This document shows, piece after piece, positions 24,035-33,051 of a stretch of DNA of 56,941 nucleotides. The notes beneath the pieces are model-generated. The model ran no database searches. It was given only the letters and a program-made list of their open reading frames with translations, and was not told the origin of the DNA. The DNA is from JBDSKH01 sp050245915. GTDB lineage: Bacteria; Actinomycetota; Actinomycetes; Actinomycetales; Microbacteriaceae. Numbering within the stretch: the stretch's first letter is position 1; each line of letters begins with the position of its first letter. A program made the translations under genes and the position numbers. The stretch lies in NCBI GenBank assembly GCA_050245915.1, contig JBFWWZ010000014.1:1-56941 (forward strand), written 5' to 3'.

Positions 24035-24607
24035 GTGGTCTCGTTCAGTGACAAGCCGATCCACTTCTTCGCGGCCGCCGACGAGTGGCGCGCGTTCCTG
24101 GAGTCCGAACCCGACGACGGCGGGGTGCGCCTGCAGCTGCGCAAGAAGTCGTCCTCGGCGCCCGGCATCACCTGGCAGGAGGCGCTCGACGTCGCGCTCT
24201 GCTACGGGTGGATCGACGGCCAGGCGGGCCGGTTCGACGACGACTACACGCTGCAGGCATTCACACCGCGACGCAAGAACAGCCCCTGGTCGCAGATCAA
24301 CCGCGAGCACGTCGCCCGGCTCATCGAGGCCGGCCTGATGCGTCCGGCCGGCCAGGCCGAGATCGACAGGGCGAAGGCAGACGGGCGATGGGACGCCGCG
24401 TACCGGCAGAAGGATGCGGCACCCCCCGACGACCTGCAGGCCGCGATCGACGCCAGCCCCGCCGCGGCGGCGAAATGGGCGACCCTGACCAAGCAGAACA
24501 GGTTCGCGATCATCTTCCGCACTACGACGGTGAAGCGCGCCGAGACGCGCGAACGCAAGATCCGCGAATTCGTGGCGATGCTCGAGAGGGGCGAGACGCT
24601 CCACTGA
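24035..24607 (+). CDS. YdeI/OmdA-family protein
   Basis: 190 residues of the YdeI/OmpD-associated family: WRAFLESEP near the start, KKSSSAPGITWQEALDVALCYGWIDG in the middle, and FTPRRKNSPWSQINREHVARLIEAGLM, then a helical C-terminal part (KWATLTKQNRFAIIFRTTTVKRAETRERKIREFVAMLERGE) typical of the family. Some members are linked to resistance to cationic peptides; the function here is unknown. The GTG start is nine bases after the nudK stop and appears leaderless. Confidence 0.85.
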   Translation: MVSFSDKPIHFFAAADEWRAFLESEPDDGGVRLQLRKKSSSAPGITWQEALDVALCYGWIDGQAGRFDDDYTLQAFTPRRKNSPWSQINREHVARLIEAGLMRPAGQAEIDRAKADGRWDAAYRQKDAAPPDDLQAAIDASPAAAAKWATLTKQNRFAIIFRTTTVKRAETRERKIREFVAMLERGETLH

Positions 24608-24648
24608 TCGGCACCTCGCGTACCCTGGCCTCAGAGAGGGAGGCAACG

Positions 24649-25848
24649 GTGCCGACATCAGGGCTCTCGCGACCGGAGCGCGCGCTGACGCGCCTGTGGC
24701 TGGCCTCCCGTGCGAACGATCTGGAGCCGGTGCCCCGCCCCGCGGACAGCGCAGACCAGCGGCTTCCGGGGCCCGACCCGATGGATGTGCTCGTCGTCGG
24801 CGGCGGCGCGTCGTCCGGCTGGGGAGTGCGGACGCACGAGCTCGGGTTCACCGGCGCCCTCGCCCGGCGCCTCCGCGGCGCGACCCAGCGCGGAGTGGTG
24901 ATTCGGGCAGCCATCGACGTCGAGCTCACAGCCGGCAGGGCACCCGAGGTGATCCGTGCGACGCGGACCCGGTTCGACGAGCTGAGGATCGCCGTGCTCG
25001 GCATCACCGAGGTGCTCACCCAGTCGAGCGTGGCGAACTGGCGGGCCGAGATCGAGGCGGTGCTCGATGCGCTCGAGCCGACAGCACGCCGGCCCGCGGT
25101 GCTGGTGGGCATCCAGCCGATCAGCTCCATCCCGGTGTACCGCGGCGGGCTGTCGCACTGGCTCGACCGGCAGGTGGCCGCGATGAACCGCGAGACGCGG
25201 GAGGTCTGCGCCGCCCGGCCGCATGTCGTGTTCGCCGACCTGCCCGGCCCTCCGTCGGTGGCGCTCGAACGCTACCGCGGCCCTGCCGACTACGACTTCT
25301 GGGCGCAGTGCGTCGTGGAGGCGGCGGCACCCCTGCTCGCGGGCCCGGGCGACCGCACGTCCCCCTCCCCGTACGACCCGTCGGTCGAACGGCGGCGCGA
25401 GGCGGAGCTGGCTCGTCTGGGCATCACCGACCAGCGCGTCAGCCTCAGCGTCGACAGCGTCGTGCGGTTCACGCGCGCCGTGTTCGACGTGCCGAACGCC
25501 GAGATGCTGATCCTCGGCCCCGAGCACGCCTACTCGATCTCGTCGACGTCGGGCGATCGCCCGCAACAGGACCGGGACAAATCCTTCACCGCCTACGCGA
25601 TCGAATCACGGGGATGCTTCATCGTCCACGACGCCCCCGCGGATCCCCGTTTCCGCGAGCACAGCGGCGTCGCGGGGCCGCCCGGCGTGGTGTTCTTCGC
25701 CGCGTACCCCGTCGAGGGACCGTCGGGTGAGCGGATCGGCGCGCTCGCGATCTACGACACCGTCCCGCGCGAGTTCGACGAGACGTCGCAGGAACTGCTG
25801 AGAGTGCTCGCCGGCCAGATGGAGCAGGTGCTGCGCGACGGCGCCTAA
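24649..25848 (+). CDS. SGNH-hydrolase-like domain fused to a GAF domain
   Basis: 399 residues. Residues about 40-225 look like an SGNH/GDSL fold (DVLVVGGGASSGWGV, AVLGITEVLTQSSVANWRAEIEAVLDAL, VLVGIQPI), but the expected GDS block is GGGAS, so the nucleophile is uncertain. Residues about 250-398 form a GAF sensor domain (DSVVRFTRAVFDVPNAEMLILGPEH, FTAYAIESRGCFIVHDAPADPRF, GPSGERIGALAIYDTVPREF). GTG 24649 has a good GGGAGG site. It has no output domain. It ends four bases into the convergent icd gene. Confidence 0.7.
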   Translation: MPTSGLSRPERALTRLWLASRANDLEPVPRPADSADQRLPGPDPMDVLVVGGGASSGWGVRTHELGFTGALARRLRGATQRGVVIRAAIDVELTAGRAPEVIRATRTRFDELRIAVLGITEVLTQSSVANWRAEIEAVLDALEPTARRPAVLVGIQPISSIPVYRGGLSHWLDRQVAAMNRETREVCAARPHVVFADLPGPPSVALERYRGPADYDFWAQCVVEAAAPLLAGPGDRTSPSPYDPSVERRREAELARLGITDQRVSLSVDSVVRFTRAVFDVPNAEMLILGPEHAYSISSTSGDRPQQDRDKSFTAYAIESRGCFIVHDAPADPRFREHSGVAGPPGVVFFAAYPVEGPSGERIGALAIYDTVPREFDETSQELLRVLAGQMEQVLRDGA

Positions 25849-27059
25849 CCCAGCTTGGCCTTCAGGTTCTCGTCGAGCGTCGCGAGGAACTCCTCGGTCG
25901 TCTGGTACGGGGCGTCGTCGGAGATCAGGAGTGCCAGGTCCTTGGTCATCTTGCCGCTCTCCACGGTCTCGATGACGACCTGCTCGAGCGTCGACGCGAA
26001 GTCGATGAGCGCCTGGTTGCCGTCCAGCTTGCCGCGGTGCTGCAGGCCGCGGGTCCAGGCGTAGATCGACGCGATCGGGTTCGTCGACGTCGGCTTGCCC
26101 TGCTGGTGCATGCGGTAGTGGCGCGTGACGGTGCCGTGCGCGGCCTCCGCCTCGACGATCTTGCCGTCGGGGGTTGTCAGCACGCTGGTCATCAGACCGA
26201 GCGAGCCGAAGCCCTGCGCGACGGTGTCGGACTGCACGTCGCCGTCGTAGTTCTTGGTGGCCCAGACGTAGCCGCCCTCCCACTTCAGCGCGGAGGCGAC
26301 CATGTCGTCGATGAGACGGTGCTCGTAGGTGAGGCCTGCCTTGTCGAACTGTGCTTTGAACTCGGCGTCGAACACCTCCTGGAAGATGTCTTTGAACCGG
26401 CCGTCATAGGCCTTCAGGATCGTGTTCTTCGTCGAGAGGTACACGGGGTAGTTGCGGGCGAGCCCGTAGTTCAGCGACGCACGCGCGAAGTCGCGGATCG
26501 ACTCGTCGAGGTTGTACATCGCCATGGCGACACCCGATCCGGGAGCCTGGAACACCTCGAAGCTCTGCGCCTCGCCCCCGTCTTTCGGCTGGAACGAGAT
26601 GGTCAGCGTGCCGGGGCCCTCGAAGCGGAAGTCGGTGGCGCGGTACTGGTCGCCGAACGCATGACGGCCGACGATGATCGGCTTGTTCCAGCCGGGCACG
26701 AGGCGCGGGATGTTGCTGATGATGATCGGCTCGCGGAAGATCACGCCGCCGAGGATGTTGCGGATCGTGCCGTTCGGGCTCTTCCACATCGACTTCAGCG
26801 TGAACTCCTCGACGCGCGCCTCGTCGGGGGTGATGGTGGCGCACTTCACGCCGACACCGTGCTTCTGGATGGCGTGCGCGGCATCCACGGTGACCTGGTC
26901 GTCGGTCGCGTCGCGGTTCTCGATACCGAGGTCGTAGTAGTCGAGGGTGATGTCGAGATACGGATGGATCAGCCGTTCTTTGATGAACTGCCAGATGATG
27001 CGCGTCATCTCGTCGCCGTCGAGTTCGACGACCGTACCTTCGACCTTGATCTTCTCCAC
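25845..27059 (-). CDS. icd: Isocitrate dehydrogenase (NADP), dimeric type
   Basis: Oxidative decarboxylation of isocitrate to 2-oxoglutarate in the TCA cycle. 404 residues, the length of the eukaryote-like homodimeric class rather than the 80-kDa monomeric enzyme of many other actinobacteria. Substrate-binding motif SPNGTIRNILGGVIFREP and the metal/cofactor region IDDMVASALKWEGGYVWATKNYDGDVQSD are intact, as is EAAHGTVTRHYR. GTG 27059 is preceded by -10 TAGGCT (27068-27073) with almost no leader. A palindromic motif at 27086-27107, shared with sucC, lies just upstream. Confidence 0.95.
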   Translation of the reverse strand: MEKIKVEGTVVELDGDEMTRIIWQFIKERLIHPYLDITLDYYDLGIENRDATDDQVTVDAAHAIQKHGVGVKCATITPDEARVEEFTLKSMWKSPNGTIRNILGGVIFREPIIISNIPRLVPGWNKPIIVGRHAFGDQYRATDFRFEGPGTLTISFQPKDGGEAQSFEVFQAPGSGVAMAMYNLDESIRDFARASLNYGLARNYPVYLSTKNTILKAYDGRFKDIFQEVFDAEFKAQFDKAGLTYEHRLIDDMVASALKWEGGYVWATKNYDGDVQSDTVAQGFGSLGLMTSVLTTPDGKIVEAEAAHGTVTRHYRMHQQGKPTSTNPIASIYAWTRGLQHRGKLDGNQALIDFASTLEQVVIETVESGKMTKDLALLISDDAPYQTTEEFLATLDENLKAKLG

Positions 27060-27085
27060 GGTGTGAAAGCCTACCGGTCCCGGGG

Positions 27086-27107
27086 GATATCTTGATATCG
27101 AGATATC
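27086..27107 (-). promoter_or_regulatory. Palindromic motif upstream of icd, shared with sucC
   Basis: GATATC-rich 22-base element (plus strand begins GATATCTTGATATCGAG), with 18 of 22 bases identical to 44575-44596, in the same orientation relative to its gene, and 27-48 bases upstream of the start codon. It covers the -35 region, consistent with a repressor or activator site for TCA-cycle genes. The regulator is unknown. Confidence 0.6.
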
Positions 27108-27140
27108 GGAGGGGCTTGCCGTGATGCCGGTCGCGCGGGT

Positions 27141-27146
27141 TAGCCT
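27141..27146 (+). promoter_or_regulatory. -10 box of the acetyltransferase gene (leaderless)
   Basis: TAGCCT followed by exactly 6 bases and ATG 27153; no Shine-Dalgarno. Confidence 0.5.
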
Positions 27147-27152
27147 GGTCGC

Positions 27153-27605
27153 ATGGCGGAGCTGAGACTCGAGGAACTGGGGGCCGAGACCGCGGCTGCC
27201 GCGAACAACCTCACCCTCAAGCCGGGTCAAGAGGCCTTCCTCGAGCCCGAGACGTACGAGCATCTCGAGCAGACCCTCGACCCCGCCAACTCGTGGCCAC
27301 GGGTGATCCGCGACGGCGACGAGGTGGTCGGCTACATCATGGGCAACTTCGACGCGGACGCGCCGGAGGACTACCTGCGCGCGGCGATCTGGCGCATCGA
27401 CGTCGCGGCAGACGCCCAGGGCAAGGGCGTCGGGCGCTTCGCCGTGAAGGCGTTCGCCGACGAGGCGCGTGCGCGCGGATTCGAGCGGGCCACCGTGGTG
27501 TGGGCTCCCGGCGATGCCGGGCCCGGCAAGTTCTTCGAGGCCGTGGGCTTCGCGGTGGTCGGCCAGACCCCGTACGGCGAGAACCTCGGCGCTCTCGCCC
27601 TCTGA
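27153..27605 (+). CDS. GNAT-family N-acetyltransferase
   Basis: 150 residues with the GNAT fold: RVIRDGDEVVGYIMGNFD (strand 4 region), then WRIDVAADAQGKGVGRFAVKAFADEARARG with the acetyl-CoA pyrophosphate loop QGKGVG, and KFFEAVGFAVVGQTPYGE. The layout resembles diamine/spermidine N-acetyltransferases (PaiA/SpeG-like), but the substrate cannot be assigned. Translation begins on a leaderless ATG. It is followed six bases later by the alkyltransferase-like gene. Confidence 0.88.
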   Translation: MAELRLEELGAETAAAANNLTLKPGQEAFLEPETYEHLEQTLDPANSWPRVIRDGDEVVGYIMGNFDADAPEDYLRAAIWRIDVAADAQGKGVGRFAVKAFADEARARGFERATVVWAPGDAGPGKFFEAVGFAVVGQTPYGENLGALAL

Positions 27606-27611
27606 GCCGAC

Positions 27612-27926
27612 GTGCCGGCACCGAACCCCGACTTCGCCGAGGCGGTGCTGGATGTCGTGGCCGGCATCCCCGAGGGCATGGCCATGGCCTACGGTGACGT
27701 CGCGGCGGCGATCGGCTCGCGGGCGCCGCGCGCGGTGGGAGCGGTGATGGCGTACTACGGCTCCGACGTCCCCTGGTGGCGCGTGGTGCGGGCATCCGGC
27801 CACCCGGTGGCCGACCACGAGCGGCGCGCCCTCGAGCACTACCGCGCCGAAGGCACGCCGCTGGTGTGGTCCACCGATCGGTCGAGCTTCCGGGTCGACC
27901 TGCGCGTCGCCCGCTACGAGCCCTGA
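27612..27926 (+). CDS. Alkyltransferase-like protein (ATL), DNA-alkylation damage recognition
   Basis: 104 residues with the DNA-binding domain of O6-alkylguanine-DNA methyltransferases: PEGMAMAYGDVAAAIG, PRAVGAVMAYYGSDVPWWRVVRASG. The PCHR active-site Cys is replaced (PWWRVV), so it cannot transfer alkyl groups. ATL proteins bind O6-alkylguanine and feed nucleotide excision repair. GTG 27612 directly follows the acetyltransferase gene. Its last 13 bases overlap the convergent P-type ATPase gene. Confidence 0.88.
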   Translation: MPAPNPDFAEAVLDVVAGIPEGMAMAYGDVAAAIGSRAPRAVGAVMAYYGSDVPWWRVVRASGHPVADHERRALEHYRAEGTPLVWSTDRSSFRVDLRVARYEP

Positions 27927-30331
27927 GCGAGCTCGCCGGTCTCCCGGCGACGTGACCAGCGGAACGCCAGTTCGACGGCGAGCGAGCCCGCGGCCGACAC
28001 GCCCAGAATCCAGGCCAGCGTCCCCGGGGCGGGCGGGGCCAGGCGCAGGAAGTCGCTGACCGGCGGCACCACGAACAGCAGCAGGAGGCCCAGATACATG
28101 GCGGCGAGCAGCGCGCCCCGCAACAGATCCAGGGGGCGGATGAGCACGTTCAGCACCCACAGCGCCACCAGCGCCAGGACCAGCGACGACGCGGTCCGGC
28201 TCTCGTCGACGCCGGCATCCAGGACGCGCGCCACGACGTTCACCCCGGCCACTGCGAGCGCCACCACGATCCCGGCGGGCACCGCGAAACCGAGCGAGCG
28301 TCGCAGGAACCCGGGGACGTAGCGCCGCGTGCTCGGCAGGAACGCGAGGAGGAAGCCGGGGATGCCGAGGGTGAGGCCGTCCAGCACAGACAACTGCCTC
28401 GGCAGGAACGGGTAGCCCCACAGGAGGGCACCGAACCCGACCGCGATGAGGAACGAGTACGCGGTCTTCGACAGGAACAGCTTCGACACGCGCTCGACGT
28501 TCGCGATCACCCGGCGACCCTCGGCCACCACCCTCGGCAGCTGGCTGAAGCGGCCGTCGAGCAGTACCAGCCGGGCGACCGCGCGCGTCGCGGGGGCGCC
28601 GGTGCCCATCGCGATCCCGATGTCGGCCGCCTTCAGCGCCAGGATGTCGTTCACGCCGTCACCGGTCATCGCGACGACATGGCCCGCGGCACGCAGAGCG
28701 TCCACCATGTCGCGCTTCTGCCGGGGCGTCACCCTGCCGAACACCGTGTGCTGCTCGAGGATCGCGGTCATGGCCGCGGAGCCGGACGGGAGCTCCCGCG
28801 CGTCGAAGCCGCTGTCGACCTCGATCCCGACGCTCCGGGCGACGGCGGCGACCGTCCGAGGATCGTCCCCCGACATGATCCGCAGCCGGACCCCCTCTGC
28901 CTGGAAGTACGCGACGGTCGCCGCCGCATCGGGACGCAGCCGCTCGCGCAGCGTGATGATCGCCTGGGTCTGGAGGGCGTCCGGAAGCACGGGCTCGCCG
29001 GCCGCGCCGGGGCTGCGGATGTCGTCGGCGCTGCGCGCGAGCAGCAGCACCCGGCGCCCCGCGCGCGCGTGGACGGCACACTCGGCCAGCGCGGCTCGGG
29101 AGGGCGCGTCGTCCGACCCCGCGAGCAGGATCTCGGGGGCCCCGAGCACCCAGGATCCGGTGAGCTCGGGTGGGTCGGCCCGCCCCGCGTAGAGCAATGC
29201 ACTCCATTTGCGCTCCGATGAGAACGCGATCGTCGCCGTGGGCGACGCCGCATCCTCACTCGAGGCCCCCTCGAGCGACCGGGCGGTGACGTTCGCCCCT
29301 TCGGCGGCGGCGAATGCGGCGAGCACCCGCCGCCACGCCGGAGACGAGCCGGCGACGGCGTGTGCATCTTCGAACTCGACGGAGCCGTCGGTGAGCGTGC
29401 CCGTCTTGTCGAAGCAGACCACGTCGACGCGGGCGAGACCCTCGACGGCGGCGAGCTCCTGCGCGAGCACCCCGTGGCGTGCGAGCCGGACCATCCCGAG
29501 GGTGAACGCGACGCTCGACAACAGCACCAGACCGAGCGGGACCATCGCGATCGCGGCCCCCGCCGCGCCGACGAGCGCGCCGCGCCATGCACCCGACTCG
29601 ATCGCCGCCTGCCAGCCGCCGGCACTCTGCATCTGACCGTTGACGACGATCACCATGACCGGCGCGAGCCCCCAGGCGATCCAGCGCAGAACCCGGTTGA
29701 TGCCGTCGCGGATCTCGGAGCGCACGAGCGAGAACCGCCTCGCCTCCCCCGTGAGCCGGGCGGCGAAGGAGTGCTCCCCGACCCGCGTGACCACCGCGCG
29801 GCCCGAGCCGCCGACGACCGCCGACCCGGCCAGCAGCTCATCGCCCGCCGCCTTGCGTACCGGTGTCGACTCGCCGGTGAGCAGCGACTCATCCAGTTCG
29901 AGACCGACGGCCTGGACGACGACGGCGTCGGCGGGCACCTGATCCCCCAGCCGGACGACGAGCAGGTCGTCGGCGACCACGCGCTCGCGGTCGATCGCCG
30001 ACTCCACCCCGTCGCGAACGACCGTGGCGCCGGGCGTGTTCAGCAGCGCGAGGCGATCCAGCGACCGTTTCGCGCGGACCTCCTGGGCCACGCCGATCGC
30101 GGCATTCGCCACCGCCGAGAACCCGAAGAGGGCATCCCGCCACTGCCCGAGGGCCAGCAGCAGCACGAACGATCCCCCGACGATGGCGTTGAAGAGAGTG
30201 AGGACGTTCGCACGCAGAATGCTCCAGGTGCTCCGGCTGGTCTGCGCGCGGACGCGGTTCGTCCTCCCCGACAGCTCGCGCTCACGCACCTCGGGTGCGC
30301 TCAAGCCCCGCACGACGTCGGTGTTGACCAC
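27914..30331 (-). CDS. Cation-transporting P-type ATPase, CtpE-like
   Basis: 805 residues, complete P-type ATPase: actuator motif TGES (152-155), phosphorylation motif DKTGTLT (Asp308), hinge TGDGVNDILALKAADIGIAMG, and about ten membrane helices with the usual 4 plus 6 distribution. Closest in style to mycobacterial CtpE, a calcium transporter, but the ion is an inference. In helix M4 the sequence is MVPLGLVLL where classical P2 pumps have PEGL, so the ion-binding Glu is absent. The start is GTG 30331. Convergent with the alkyltransferase-like gene and divergent from 30379. Confidence 0.88.
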   Translation of the reverse strand: MVNTDVVRGLSAPEVRERELSGRTNRVRAQTSRSTWSILRANVLTLFNAIVGGSFVLLLALGQWRDALFGFSAVANAAIGVAQEVRAKRSLDRLALLNTPGATVVRDGVESAIDRERVVADDLLVVRLGDQVPADAVVVQAVGLELDESLLTGESTPVRKAAGDELLAGSAVVGGSGRAVVTRVGEHSFAARLTGEARRFSLVRSEIRDGINRVLRWIAWGLAPVMVIVVNGQMQSAGGWQAAIESGAWRGALVGAAGAAIAMVPLGLVLLSSVAFTLGMVRLARHGVLAQELAAVEGLARVDVVCFDKTGTLTDGSVEFEDAHAVAGSSPAWRRVLAAFAAAEGANVTARSLEGASSEDAASPTATIAFSSERKWSALLYAGRADPPELTGSWVLGAPEILLAGSDDAPSRAALAECAVHARAGRRVLLLARSADDIRSPGAAGEPVLPDALQTQAIITLRERLRPDAAATVAYFQAEGVRLRIMSGDDPRTVAAVARSVGIEVDSGFDARELPSGSAAMTAILEQHTVFGRVTPRQKRDMVDALRAAGHVVAMTGDGVNDILALKAADIGIAMGTGAPATRAVARLVLLDGRFSQLPRVVAEGRRVIANVERVSKLFLSKTAYSFLIAVGFGALLWGYPFLPRQLSVLDGLTLGIPGFLLAFLPSTRRYVPGFLRRSLGFAVPAGIVVALAVAGVNVVARVLDAGVDESRTASSLVLALVALWVLNVLIRPLDLLRGALLAAMYLGLLLLFVVPPVSDFLRLAPPAPGTLAWILGVSAAGSLAVELAFRWSRRRETGELAQGS

Positions 30332-30378
30332 GGCGCCATGCTCTCGCGAATCCGCGCTGCGTGCACCACGATCGGTTC

Positions 30379-31230
30379 ATGGTGAGTGCGTCGCTGAGAA
30401 CCTATCGGTACCTGCGGATCGCGATGGGGGCGATGATCCTCGTGATCTTCGCCGCTGTGGCGATCGAGTCGATCCGGCACGGCAGCCTCCTCGGCTCCAT
30501 CAGCCAGTACTTCTACACCCCGGCGCGCTCGACCTTCGTCGGTGCGCTGGTGGCGGCGGCCGTGGCTCTGCTGGCGCTGTCCGGTCATCGCGCGGAACGC
30601 GCACTGCTCGACGCGGCCGGGCTGCTCGCCCCGCTGATCGCCGTCGTCGGCACGCCCGTGCGCAACACGCTGCTCTGCGGGGACGGCATCACCTGCGTTC
30701 CCGTCACGGCGGTTCGTGACATCGAGAACGGGGTGCTCACCTACCTCGTCATCGGCACGGCCGGCTGGTTCACGGTGGTGATCCTGGTGCTCGCCCGGCG
30801 GGTGGAGCTCAAGGTCGCCGGCATCTCGCTGGTGGTCGCGACCGGCGTTCTCGCCGTGGTCGCCGGGTTGTGGTTCGGCAACCGGGAGCTGTTCCTCGCG
30901 TCCGTGCATTTCGGCGCGGCCGCCCTGTTCTTCCTGTCGATCGGCACGATCGCGGTGCTGCACCTGCGCGGCCGCGACGACTCCCCCGAGCCGGCGCGCT
31001 GGATGAAAGCCGTCTACGGTTTCGTGGCCGTCGGCATGGTCGTCGTCGTGCTGCTGGCGGTGTGGGCGATCATCGCCGAGCGCATCGATCCCGATGCGCC
31101 CGGCTTCGTCGTGCCCGCGGTGTTCGGATGCGAGGTCGCGGCGCTGCTGCTGTTCCTGGTGTTCTGGGTGGTTCAGTCGATCCAGCGCTGGAACGACGAG
31201 ATCGCTCCCGCCGCCCCCGCCGCCGTCTAG
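30379..31230 (+). CDS. Multi-pass membrane protein of unknown function
   Basis: 283 residues, seven to eight predicted membrane helices, beginning MVSASLRTYRYLRIAMGAMILVIF. The stretch SISQYFYTPARSTFVGALVA is a recognisable conserved segment in uncharacterised actinobacterial membrane proteins. A loop holds two cysteines (LLCGDGITCVPV) that may pair outside the membrane. I prefer ATG 30379 over GTG 30361 since the protein-like sequence begins there. It ends against the ABC exporter operon; GCCGCC-7-GGCGGC around its stop codon could terminate transcripts from both sides. Confidence 0.75.
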   Translation: MVSASLRTYRYLRIAMGAMILVIFAAVAIESIRHGSLLGSISQYFYTPARSTFVGALVAAAVALLALSGHRAERALLDAAGLLAPLIAVVGTPVRNTLLCGDGITCVPVTAVRDIENGVLTYLVIGTAGWFTVVILVLARRVELKVAGISLVVATGVLAVVAGLWFGNRELFLASVHFGAAALFFLSIGTIAVLHLRGRDDSPEPARWMKAVYGFVAVGMVVVVLLAVWAIIAERIDPDAPGFVVPAVFGCEVAALLLFLVFWVVQSIQRWNDEIAPAAPAAV

Positions 31231-31242
31231 AGGCGGCGCGCG

Positions 31243-33051
31243 CTAGACCAGGCTGTCCCGCCAGGCGGCGTGCAGCTTCGCGAAGCGGCCCGTTCCGGCG
31301 ATCAGCTCCTTCGGCGTGCCGTCCTCGACGATGCGGCCGCGCTCCATGACCAGCACCCGGTCCGCGATCGACACGGTCGACAGCCGGTGGGCGATGATCA
31401 GGGCGGTGCGGTCCGCCAGCAGGGTGGTGAGACCCTCCTGCACGAGCCGCTCGCTCGGGATGTCGAGCGACGCCGTCGCCTCATCGAGGATCAGTACAGC
31501 CGGGTCGGCGAGGAAGGCGCGGGCGAACGAGAGCAGCTGCCGCTGCCCCGCCGAGACCCGGCCGCCGCGCTTGTTCACATCCGTCTCGTACCCGTCGGGG
31601 AGCGCCGTGATGAAGTCGTGCGCACCCACGGCGCGGGCCGCGTCCCGGATCTCGTCGAACGTGGCACCCGGCTTGCCGAGCGCGATGTTGTCGGCGACCG
31701 AGCCGCTGAACAGGTACGCCTCCTGGGTGACCATGACGATCGCACGCCGCAGATCTTTCGGGTGCAGCCGGCGCAGGTCGACGCCGTCGAGGGTGATCTC
31801 GCCGGCCGAGGGGTCGTAGAAGCGCGCCAGCAGTTTCGCCAGCGTCGACTTGCCGGCCCCCGTGGAGCCGACCAGCGCGACCGTCTGCCCGGCAGGGATG
31901 TGCAGGTCGAACTCGGGCAGGACGACCCGGTCGCCCGAGTACGCAAACCGGACATGCTCGAATTCGACCGCGCCGCGCGCCTGCCAGAGGTCGATCGGCT
32001 GGGTCGGGTCGGGCACGCTCGGCTGCTCCTCGAGCACGCCCGAGATCTTCTCCAGCGCGGCCGCCGCGGACTGATAGGAGTTGTAGAACTGCGCCATCTC
32101 CTCCATCGGGTCGAAGAACCGGCGGGTGTACAGCACCACGGCGAGCAGCGCTCCGACCTCGAGCGCGCCGCCCACGACGCGCAGTCCGCCGACCAGCAGC
32201 ACGACGCCGACCGCGACGTTGCCGATCAGGATCAGCCCGGGGTCGTAGATGCCGAACAGCTGGATGACGCGCGCGTTCGCGTGGCGGTAGTCCTCGACGT
32301 GCTCGGCGTACTGCACGTCGTTGCGCGCCTCCTTGCGGAACGCCTTCACCGCCCGGATGCCGGTCATCGTCTCGACGAAGTGCACGATGAGGCGCGCCGA
32401 CAGCGTGCGGGTCGCCCGGAACAGCCGCTGCGACCGCACCTGGAACCAGCGCGTGAGCAGGATGAGCGGCACCAGCGACCCGGCGAGCACGAGCCCGCTC
32501 CACGGGTCGAGGGCGACCAGCGCGATCGCGATGAACACCATGTACAGCACGCCGCGCACCAGGCCGTTCACACCCTCGTCGAGCAGCTCGCGGATCGCCT
32601 CCAGGTCGCTGGTCTGACGCGCGATGATGCGCCCCGAGGTGTAGCTCTCGTGGAACTCCAGACTCAGACGCTGGGCGTGCAGGAACACCCGCTTGCGCAG
32701 CTCGAGCAGCACGGCCTGGCTGATCCGTGCCGACAGGATCGTGTACTGCGAGATCAGGATGGCACCCGCGACACCCGCGAGCAGGTACGCCGCGACCACA
32801 TAGATCAGCGGTTTCGCATCCCCGTCGAGCATCGCCGGAAGCCCCTGATCGATGCCGATCGCGATCAGCGCGGGGCCGGCCACCTGGAGCGCCGTGCTGA
32901 GCACCACGACGACGATCGCGAGCACCAGCCGGCCGCGCAGCGGCTGCAGCAGGGAGCGCAGCAGCCGCAGCGACCGCTGCCGCACCTCGCGGCTCTCCGC
33001 CCTGGTGTAGTCGTCGCGCTCTTCGCCTTCGACTCCGGTCACGGTGCTCAT
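31243..33051 (-). CDS. Heterodimeric ABC exporter, subunit B (canonical Walker B)
   Basis: 602 residues: six membrane helices (about 35-330) then a nucleotide-binding domain with Walker A GSTGAGKSTLAKLL, Q-loop VTQEAYLF, Walker B LILDEATASLD with the catalytic Glu, and a non-canonical signature VSAGQ. ATG 33051 (MSTVTG) overlaps the stop of subunit A (ATGA). Together they form a type IV exporter like TM287/288 or LmrCD, where one ATP site is degenerate. Substrate could be a drug, lipid or peptide. Confidence 0.92.
   Translation of the reverse strand: MSTVTGVEGEERDDYTRAESREVRQRSLRLLRSLLQPLRGRLVLAIVVVVLSTALQVAGPALIAIGIDQGLPAMLDGDAKPLIYVVAAYLLAGVAGAILISQYTILSARISQAVLLELRKRVFLHAQRLSLEFHESYTSGRIIARQTSDLEAIRELLDEGVNGLVRGVLYMVFIAIALVALDPWSGLVLAGSLVPLILLTRWFQVRSQRLFRATRTLSARLIVHFVETMTGIRAVKAFRKEARNDVQYAEHVEDYRHANARVIQLFGIYDPGLILIGNVAVGVVLLVGGLRVVGGALEVGALLAVVLYTRRFFDPMEEMAQFYNSYQSAAAALEKISGVLEEQPSVPDPTQPIDLWQARGAVEFEHVRFAYSGDRVVLPEFDLHIPAGQTVALVGSTGAGKSTLAKLLARFYDPSAGEITLDGVDLRRLHPKDLRRAIVMVTQEAYLFSGSVADNIALGKPGATFDEIRDAARAVGAHDFITALPDGYETDVNKRGGRVSAGQRQLLSFARAFLADPAVLILDEATASLDIPSERLVQEGLTTLLADRTALIIAHRLSTVSIADRVLVMERGRIVEDGTPKELIAGTGRFAKLHAAWRDSLV

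Noticed and set aside
27060..28421. Long minus-strand extension upstream of icd
   Set aside because: Covers the acetyltransferase and alkyltransferase-like genes on the other strand and has no recognisable domain.
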